Below are positions 57,751 to 64,000 of a stretch of 64,000 nucleotides of DNA, piece after piece. Source of the DNA: Paraburkholderia kururiensis JCM 10599 = LMG 19447 (GTDB taxonomy: Bacteria; Pseudomonadota; Gammaproteobacteria; Burkholderiales; Burkholderiaceae); the NCBI RefSeq assembly GCF_003986935.1, contig NZ_RJZE01000028.1:1-64000 (forward strand), in the 5' to 3' direction. Positions within the stretch are counted from its first letter, which is position 1; every line of letters starts with the position of its first letter. The notes below the pieces were generated by a model that was not told where the DNA came from, searched no databases, and worked only from the letters and a program-made list of their open reading frames with translations. Position numbers and translations under genes: made by a program.

Positions 57751-60026
57751 CATCTGCACGACGCACGAACGGTACGGCCGGCACCGTCACCACGATTGCG
57801 CAGCTCGCCGAAGCGGCGGGCTTCGAGGTGCAATGGTCCGACGCGCATGGTCATTCGCAACGCGTGCCCGAACCGACGCTGGCGGTGCTGCTCGAACGCA
57901 TCGGCTTGCCGTGCTCGAACGCCGCGCAGATTCGCCAGAGTGCCGCCGCGCTCGAAGCGGAGAACGCGGGACGCAAGCTGCCGCCGCTCATCTCCGTGGA
58001 CTGCGACCGCGCCGTCGCGCTGCCCGTGGCCGGCGTGAAGTCGGGCAGCCATTACCGCATCGAACTGGAAAGCGGCGCCGTGATCGACGGACGGTTCACG
58101 GCGCCCCGAGGCGAGGCGCCATTGCTCGCGCCCATCGGCGAGCCGGGGTATCACAGCCTGCTGCTCAACGACACGCGCATCACGCTCGCCGTGGCGCCGC
58201 AGCGCTGCCACACGGTGGCCGACGCCTGGCGCGCGCTGCACGGCGAGGCCGCGCATGCGCCGCCGCTCTGGGGCATCGCGGCGCAGCTTTATGGCTTGCG
58301 TCGCGCGGACGATGGCGGCGTAGGCGACTACACGGCGCTCGCATCGCTTGCGATAGAGAGCGCGAAGCGCGGCGCGCAGGCGCTCGCCATCAGCCCCACT
58401 CACGCGATGTTTAGCGCCGAGCCGCAGCGCTTCAGCCCTTACGCGCCGTCGTCGCGGTTGTGGCTCAACGTGGCGCACATCGACCCCGCCGCGGTGTTCG
58501 GCACAGAGGCGGCGCAAGCGGCCATCGCCAGGGTGCATGCCGCGGACGAACGCGCCGCACTCGAAGCGCTGCCGCTCATCGACTGGCCGCCCGCGGTGCG
58601 CAACAAGCTGCGCGTGCTGCGCGCGCTGTTCGAGCGGTTCTGTACTGAAGAGCGCACGCACGGTTCGCCGCGCGCCCGCGAATTCGAGGACTTCTGCACG
58701 CAAGGCGGACGGGCGCTCGAAGATCACGCGCGGTTCGAAGCGCTGCACGCGGCGCAGCTTGCGGCTCATGAAGGCAACGGCAACGGCAGCGGCAACCGCA
58801 GCAGCGGCCCGCACCACTGGCGCGACTGGCCCGAAGCGTTGCGCAATCCGCGTGCGCCCGAAGTGGACGCCTTCGCGAGCGAGCATCGCAGCGAAGTGGA
58901 CTTCCATCTCTTCCTGCAATGGCTCGCGGCAAAGGGCCTCTCGCACGCGCAGCACGCGGCGCGCGACGCAGGCATGGCGATCGGTCTGATCGCGGACCTC
59001 GCCGTGGGATGCGACAGCGCCGGCAGCCACGCGTGGTCGTGGCCTGAGGACATGCTGCAAGGCGTCTCCGTGGGCGCGCCGCCCGACCTCTTCAACCAGG
59101 CCGGGCAGTCGTGGGGGCTCACCACGTTCTCGCCGCGCGCCATGCGCACGCAGGGCTTTCGCGCATTCATCGACATGCTGCGCGCCGCGTTCGCTCACGC
59201 GGGCGGCGTGCGCATCGACCATATCCTCGGGTTGCGCAGGCTGTGGCTCGTGCCCGAGGGCGATAGCGCGCGCAACGGGGCCTACCTGCGCTATCCGCTC
59301 GGCGACCTGCTGCGGCTCATCGCGCTCGAATCGTGGCGGCATCGCGCCGTCGTGATCGGCGAAGACCTGGGCACGGTGCCGCCGGGCTTTCGCGAGCGGC
59401 TCGCCGAACGCGGGCTCTCCGGCATTCGCGTGCTGTGGTTCGAGCGCGACGGTTCGCGCTTCATGTCGCCCGCGCAGTGGGACGCCAACGGCGTAGCCAC
59501 CACCACGACGCACGATCTGCCCACCGTGTGCGGCTGGTGGAGCGGAACGGACATCGACTGGCGGCACCGCATCGGGCAGACCGCGCCGCGGCCCGATGGT
59601 CGCGACCCCGTGCAACTCGCGCGCGAGGAACGTGCGGCGGACCGCGACGCACTCTGGTCCGCGTTCCAGCACGCGGGCGTCGCCGCCCCGGACGTGCCCG
59701 CGCCGCCCGCCGATCAGGCGCCGCTCGACGAAGCGCTCGCGTTCGTGGCCGCCACGCGCTGCCCGCTCGTCACGTATCCGCTCGAAGACCTGCTCGCGCT
59801 CGCGGACCAGCCCAACCTGCCCGGCTCCATCGACGAGCATCCAAACTGGCGCCGGCGCCTCGCCGTGCCCGTCGACGAAATGTTCGACGACGAGACGTTC
59901 TCCGACCGCCTGCTCGCCGTCGACCGCGCTCGTGCCGCGAGCCGCGAGGCGACGCCTGCATCGTCAGCCGTGTCAGCCACGCCCGCACCACCCGCGCCGT
60001 CGGCGCCCTCCCCTGACCGATCATGA
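57747..60026 (+). CDS. malQ: 4-alpha-glucanotransferase (amylomaltase)
   Basis: Moves glucan segments between maltodextrins, adjusting chain length for TreY or GlgX products. GTG 57747 overlaps the treZ stop (GTGA). It has 759 residues: an N-terminal extension (about 130 residues, IAQLAEAAGFEVQWSDAHGH), then the GH77 barrel with WGIAAQLYGLRRADDGGVGD, nucleophile D491 (GGVRIDHILGLRRLW), acid/base in VIGEDLGTVP and TTTHDLPTV. A small Gly/Asn/Ser insert (GNGNGSGNRSSG) at about 342 and a Pro/Ala/Ser-rich tail are low-complexity. ATGA couples it to treY. Confidence 0.95.
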   Translation: MTSARRTNGTAGTVTTIAQLAEAAGFEVQWSDAHGHSQRVPEPTLAVLLERIGLPCSNAAQIRQSAAALEAENAGRKLPPLISVDCDRAVALPVAGVKSGSHYRIELESGAVIDGRFTAPRGEAPLLAPIGEPGYHSLLLNDTRITLAVAPQRCHTVADAWRALHGEAAHAPPLWGIAAQLYGLRRADDGGVGDYTALASLAIESAKRGAQALAISPTHAMFSAEPQRFSPYAPSSRLWLNVAHIDPAAVFGTEAAQAAIARVHAADERAALEALPLIDWPPAVRNKLRVLRALFERFCTEERTHGSPRAREFEDFCTQGGRALEDHARFEALHAAQLAAHEGNGNGSGNRSSGPHHWRDWPEALRNPRAPEVDAFASEHRSEVDFHLFLQWLAAKGLSHAQHAARDAGMAIGLIADLAVGCDSAGSHAWSWPEDMLQGVSVGAPPDLFNQAGQSWGLTTFSPRAMRTQGFRAFIDMLRAAFAHAGGVRIDHILGLRRLWLVPEGDSARNGAYLRYPLGDLLRLIALESWRHRAVVIGEDLGTVPPGFRERLAERGLSGIRVLWFERDGSRFMSPAQWDANGVATTTTHDLPTVCGWWSGTDIDWRHRIGQTAPRPDGRDPVQLAREERAADRDALWSAFQHAGVAAPDVPAPPADQAPLDEALAFVAATRCPLVTYPLEDLLALADQPNLPGSIDEHPNWRRRLAVPVDEMFDDETFSDRLLAVDRARAASREATPASSAVSATPAPPAPSAPSPDRS

Positions 60027-63000
60027 CTGTCCCACGCGCCACCCTTCGCCTCCAGTTCCATTCCGGCTTCACCTTCGAGGACGCCGGGAAGCACCTCGAT
60101 TACTTCGCCGCGCTGGGCGTGAGCCACCTCTACGCGTCGCCCATCACGACCGCGCGGCCCGGCTCGCTGCACGGCTACGACACCGTGGACTACAGCCAGG
60201 TCAGCGAAGAACTGGGCGGCGAAGCCGGGCTGAAGCGCCTCGTCGCGAAGCTGCGCGAGCGCGGCATGGGGCTCGTCATCGACATCGTGCCGAACCACAT
60301 GGGCATTGGCGGCAGCCACAACGCGTGGTGGCTCGACGTGCTCGAGTGGGGACGGCATAGCGCTTACGCGCGTTACTTCGACATCGACTGGCATTCGCCG
60401 GACCCCGCGCTGCGCGGCAAAGTGCTGATGCCGTGTCTGGGCGCGCCCTACGGCGTGGAGCTGGAGGCCGGACGCATTGCGTTGCGCTTCGATGCCGACA
60501 GCGGCCGGTTTCACGCGGTGTACGGGGACAACCTGTGTCCCATCTGCCCGGTGGACTACGCGTCGATCCTTCAAGCCGCTACGGACAACGCCGAACTGAC
60601 CGCGCTCGCGCAAGCGTTCGATGGACTCACCACGCAGCCCGACGATCATCCGCGGGCCGCGGCCGGGCGCGAAGCGCTGCGCACGTTCGCGGCGCAACAC
60701 GGTGCCGCTGCGTTCGAGCCTGCGCTCGAAGCGTTCGCGGCCACGGCGGTGGCGTCGCGCGAGCGGCTGCATCGATTGCTCGAACGCCAGTATTTCCGGC
60801 TCGCGTGGTGGCGCACGGCGTCTGACGAAGTGAACTGGCGGCGCTTCTTCGACATCAGCACGCTCGCCGCCGTGCGCGTGGAGCGGCCCGAAGTGTTCGA
60901 AGCCGTGCACGCGCTCGTGTTCCGGCTCTACGAACAGGGGCTGATAGACGGTGTGCGCATCGACCACGTGGACGGGCTCGCCGAGCCGCGCGAATACTGC
61001 CAGCGCCTGCGGCAGCGGCTGGTCGATCTGCGCGGCAACCATCCGTACATCGTGGTGGAAAAGATTCTCGGGCGCGGCGAGCGGCTGCGCGACGACTGGC
61101 CCGTGGACGGCACGACGGGCTACGACTTCATGAACGACGTCGGCTCGCTGCTCCACGACCCGGACGGCGCCGCGCCGCTCGCGGCGACCTGGGCGGAACT
61201 GACGGGCGCGTCGCCCTCGTTCGCCGACGAGGCCATCGCCGCGCGGCGGCAGATACTCGCCGAGCACCTCTCGGCCGAACTGGACCGCGCCACGCGCGCG
61301 CTGCACCGCATCGCACGCGACCATCCGACCACGCGCGACTTCACGTTCGCCGCGATTCGCCGCGTGGTCGCCGCGCTCGCGGTGCATTTCCCCGTCTATC
61401 GCATCTACCCCCAAAGCGGCCTGCGCACCAACGCCGACAACGAGTGGTTCGCGAAAGCGCGCGAAGGGGCGAAACGTATGCTCTCGCGCGGCGACCACGA
61501 GGTGCTGGCGCGTGTGGACGAGTGGCTCGGGGGGAATGCGCGGGAAGCGGAGCGTGATGGACGTGAGGGGCGCGATGGACGCGATGGGCGCGGTCATCGG
61601 CCGGCTGCGGCTGCGGGGTCGTCCCAGTCTCACGTGCAGACGCAACCGCCGGCCCAGTCACCCGCTCCAGCGGTCGAGAAAAAACCGCGGCCCGCGGCGC
61701 CGCCCGTCCCCACGGTCGCGACGCTCAGTCATGCGCTCTCCTCGCAGCGCACCGCGCTCACGTTGTTCTCGCAACTCACCGCGCCGCTCGCCGCGAAGGC
61801 GATCGAAGACACAGCGGGTTATCGCTACGGCCGGCTGCTTTCACGCAACGAAGTGGGCGCGGATGCGGGCGACTTCTCCATCACGGTCGAGCAGTTTCAT
61901 GCCGCCAATCAGGAGCGACGCCGCCGTTTTCCGCACGCGATGCTGGCCACCTCCACGCACGATCACAAGCGCGGCGAAGACGTGCGTGCGCGGCTCGCGG
62001 TGCTGAGCGAACTCGCGCCCGAATGGGGCGCTGCGCTGCGCCGCTGGTCAACGGTCAACGCGCCGCTGCGACGGTTTGTCGAAAGCGGCGCGGTATCTGC
62101 GGCCCCTGCGCCCGATACAGCCGGCAACGTCCCTGATCCGCAGCATTGGGTGCCCGGACCCGCGGCGGAAGCCATGCTCTATCAAACGCTGGTGGGCTGC
62201 TGGCCGCCAGGGCTCGCAGCCGACGACGAAGACGGCATTCGCGAACTCGCCGAGCGCACGGCGCAGTGGCAATTGAAGGCGCTGCGCGAAGCGAAGCAGC
62301 GCACCAGCTGGTACGCGCCCGACGAAGCCTTCGAACGCGCCTGCCGCGACTTCCTGTTCGACATTCTTGCGCCCCAGCGGCGCGACGGCTTCCTGCGCGA
62401 GCTGTGCGATTTCGTCGAACGCATCGCGCCGGCCGGCGCCGTGAACAGCCTGCAACAGACCGTGCTGCAACTCACGTCGCCAGGCGTGCCCGACCTCTAT
62501 CAGGGCACCGAACTGTGGGACTTCAGTCTCGTCGACCCCGACAATCGCCGCCCTGTGGACTTTGCGGCGCGCGCCGCCGCGCTCGCGACCACGCCACCCT
62601 CGGAACAACTGCACGCGTGGCGCAACGGACACGTGAAACTCGGCGTCGTGCAGCGGCTGCTCGCATTGCGCGCGCAGATGCCGGAGGTGCTCGGCACCGG
62701 CGTCTATCTGCCGCTCACGGTGCGCGGCACGCATGCGAAGCGCGCCATCGCGTTCGTGCGTCAGCACGGCAACGGTTATGTGGTGGTGATCTGCACGCGC
62801 CTCGCGGCGCCGCTGCTGGATGGCGGCTCGGGGCTGCCGCTGGTGGAGCCGGCGAAGTGGGAAGACACGGCCGTCGACATGCCCGCGGGGCTCGCGTCTC
62901 GCACGCTGATGGATCTGCTGAGCCCGGCTGCGCAGAAGGTGAACGGCGACGGCCTGCTCTATCTGCGCGATGCGCTGGCGGCCATGCCGGTAGCGGTGCT

Positions 63001-63028
63001 GCTGGAAGACGGTGTGCCGGGTGCCTGA
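60023..63028 (+). CDS. treY: Malto-oligosyltrehalose synthase
   Basis: Converts the reducing end of a maltodextrin into a trehalose unit by intramolecular transglucosylation. 1001 residues; the start TVPRATLRLQFHSGFTFEDA is the family hallmark. Nucleophile D314 lies in VRIDHVDGLAEPREY, the acid/base in VVEKILGRGERL and the third acid in TSTHDHKRGEDVRARL. A disordered insert of about 60 residues from about 505 contains a GRD-type 9-base repeat and Ala/Pro/Gln-rich sequence, so the protein is longer than the usual 750-950. Last gene of the cluster; a 14-base repeat with stop codons follows it. Confidence 0.96.
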   Translation: MTVPRATLRLQFHSGFTFEDAGKHLDYFAALGVSHLYASPITTARPGSLHGYDTVDYSQVSEELGGEAGLKRLVAKLRERGMGLVIDIVPNHMGIGGSHNAWWLDVLEWGRHSAYARYFDIDWHSPDPALRGKVLMPCLGAPYGVELEAGRIALRFDADSGRFHAVYGDNLCPICPVDYASILQAATDNAELTALAQAFDGLTTQPDDHPRAAAGREALRTFAAQHGAAAFEPALEAFAATAVASRERLHRLLERQYFRLAWWRTASDEVNWRRFFDISTLAAVRVERPEVFEAVHALVFRLYEQGLIDGVRIDHVDGLAEPREYCQRLRQRLVDLRGNHPYIVVEKILGRGERLRDDWPVDGTTGYDFMNDVGSLLHDPDGAAPLAATWAELTGASPSFADEAIAARRQILAEHLSAELDRATRALHRIARDHPTTRDFTFAAIRRVVAALAVHFPVYRIYPQSGLRTNADNEWFAKAREGAKRMLSRGDHEVLARVDEWLGGNAREAERDGREGRDGRDGRGHRPAAAAGSSQSHVQTQPPAQSPAPAVEKKPRPAAPPVPTVATLSHALSSQRTALTLFSQLTAPLAAKAIEDTAGYRYGRLLSRNEVGADAGDFSITVEQFHAANQERRRRFPHAMLATSTHDHKRGEDVRARLAVLSELAPEWGAALRRWSTVNAPLRRFVESGAVSAAPAPDTAGNVPDPQHWVPGPAAEAMLYQTLVGCWPPGLAADDEDGIRELAERTAQWQLKALREAKQRTSWYAPDEAFERACRDFLFDILAPQRRDGFLRELCDFVERIAPAGAVNSLQQTVLQLTSPGVPDLYQGTELWDFSLVDPDNRRPVDFAARAAALATTPPSEQLHAWRNGHVKLGVVQRLLALRAQMPEVLGTGVYLPLTVRGTHAKRAIAFVRQHGNGYVVVICTRLAAPLLDGGSGLPLVEPAKWEDTAVDMPAGLASRTLMDLLSPAAQKVNGDGLLYLRDALAAMPVAVLLEDGVPGA

Positions 63029-63059
63029 GGCTGGGCGTTTGAGGCGGGGCGTTTGAGGC
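63026..63059. repeat. 14-base tandem repeat with stops in three frames
   Basis: GGGCGTTTGAGGC occurs at 63033 and 63047. The TGAs at 63026 (the treY stop), 63040 and 63054 fall in three different frames. Confidence 0.75.
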
Positions 63060-63112
63060 TGAAGGCTAGCGGCCCGGTAACGCGGCCGTGCCAAGCGCCG
63101 AGGCAACCGGAC

Positions 63113-64000
63113 TCAGCCGCCCAGGTCTTCGAGGTCTTTCGGGTACACGCGCACGAGCACGATGCGCGGACCCTTCATCTTCTTGACCACCACGTCGAAG
63201 CGATCGAACGACACACGCTGGCCTTCGGCAGGCAGATCGTTGAGCGCCTGGATCACGAGGCCGCCCACCGATTCGGCGCGACCTTCGTCGATGTCGATGC
63301 CGAGCGCGCGCTCCAGCGAAACCACCGGCAAGCTGCCCTTGCCCATCAACGTGCCGTCGTCCATGCGAGTCCAGTCGGCGTCGCTCTGGCGGAACTCGTC
63401 GTGAATCTGGCCGACGAGCGCGCCCAGCAGATTGTCTAGCGTGATGAAGCCCATCGGCCGGCCGCGCTTGTTGCCCACCAGCGCGAAGTGCGGCACGCCC
63501 TTGCGGAAGCGTCGGAACAGTTCGAGCGCGGGCATCTGCGGTTTAACGTACTGCACGGGGCGCGCGTAACGGCGCAGGCTTTCGTTTCCGTGCGCCGCGC
63601 CGCTTTCCTGGGCGAGCAACAGGTCCTTCAGATGCACGACACCGGCCACGTGCTCGCCGGACCCGTCTTCGAACAGCGGATAGCGGCTAAAACGATGCTG
63701 CGCGATCACCTGCAGGTTTTCCTGCCACGGTCGGTCCAGCCGCAGGCTCACCAGTTCGTGTGCGGGCCGCATGAGGTCCGACACGGTCATGGTGGAAAAG
63801 TCGAGCGAATGCGCGATGGTGTTCCACTCGTCGGCGCTGTAGGCATTCGTGGCCGCCGAGGCCAGCGCCGCTGCCGGTCCTCCTGGCTCCGCTGCCGCCT
63901 TCGCCGCGTGGCCCGCTGCGCGCGTGCGGCGGCTGCGCAGGATCAGCTTGAGTTCTTCGGTGGAGTACTGGGCGTCGGTGTTGTGCGTCTGCGCGAGGCC
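63113..64000 (-). CDS. HlyC/CorC-family transporter-like protein (partial, cut by window end)
   Basis: Only the C-terminal 295 residues are in the window; the frame is open to 64000, and the membrane-spanning CNNM/DUF21 domain must lie beyond. Visible parts: a helical stretch with AQYSTEELKLILRSRRTRAA, a CBS pair (TVSDLMRPAHELVSLRLDRP, RFSRYPLFEDGSGEHVAGVV, then HFALVGNKRGRPMGFITLDN) and the C-terminal CorC_HlyC domain (ALGIDIDEGRAESVGGLVIQ, VSFDRFDVVVKKMKGPRIVL). Family members are linked to Mg/Co resistance or efflux. It is convergent with treY. Confidence 0.92.
   Translation of the reverse strand, partial: GLAQTHNTDAQYSTEELKLILRSRRTRAAGHAAKAAAEPGGPAAALASAATNAYSADEWNTIAHSLDFSTMTVSDLMRPAHELVSLRLDRPWQENLQVIAQHRFSRYPLFEDGSGEHVAGVVHLKDLLLAQESGAAHGNESLRRYARPVQYVKPQMPALELFRRFRKGVPHFALVGNKRGRPMGFITLDNLLGALVGQIHDEFRQSDADWTRMDDGTLMGKGSLPVVSLERALGIDIDEGRAESVGGLVIQALNDLPAEGQRVSFDRFDVVVKKMKGPRIVLVRVYPKDLEDLGG

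Overview
The window is GC-rich, densely coded chromosomal DNA of Burkholderiaceae type (Burkholderia, Paraburkholderia, Trinickia or Caballeronia). This rests on the gene neighbourhoods (dnaG-rpoD, rpsU-yqeY, tsaD, xseB-ispA-dxs-folE2, a polA/LOG head-to-head pair, DUF2782-thrB, a fused treS-maltokinase beside glgE) and on protein families typical of that group (BPSS1780-like membrane protein, DUF3563, DUF1345). No species call is possible from the sequence alone. No rRNA, CRISPR array or prophage was seen.

Layout. 1-2.5 kb is accessory: GGTCA repeats resembling an insertion-sequence end, an orphan TetR regulator behind strong palindromes, and a decayed tniB-tniQ pair from a Tn7/Tn5053-type transposon. 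The relic stops about 0.2 kb from an unusual CAU tRNA that has a long variable arm. 2.6-8.3 kb is the minus-strand block rpsU, yqeY, dnaG, rpoD. 8.3-10.7 kb holds a flavoprotein and tsaD. 10.7-15 kb is the isoprenoid block xseB-ispA-dxs with folE2, divergent from a Rieske oxygenase. 16-24 kb holds a sulfurtransferase, an exported dienelactone hydrolase, a type II NADH dehydrogenase, polA and a LOG-family gene. 23.5-25.7 kb is a LysR gene divergent from a split chromate transporter. 25.7-31.4 kb contains amn, DUF2782-thrB, membrane proteins and a PHB-depolymerase-like esterase. 31.7-43.5 kb is a mixed region: PAP2 phosphatase, orphan ModE, CHAD protein, phosphoesterase, short-chain dehydrogenase, a LysR/tautomerase pair, a cationic secreted protein, an Xre/RES toxin-antitoxin pair, a metallophosphatase and a DUF1345 protein.

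The most coherent system lies at 43.98-63.03 kb: seven plus-strand genes, glgE, treS-mak, glgB, glgX, treZ, malQ and treY, mostly joined by overlapping stop/start codons. Together they can turn trehalose into branched alpha-glucan (TreS, maltokinase, GlgE, GlgB) and turn that glucan back into trehalose (GlgX, TreY, TreZ), with MalQ remodelling maltodextrins. The window ends inside a HlyC/CorC-family gene.

Most notable observations: the odd tRNA beside a transposon relic; a second, apparently inactive GH13-like module in GlgE; short tandem repeats just after three genes that place a stop codon in every frame; and polA and a LOG-family gene whose start codons face each other across a single base.
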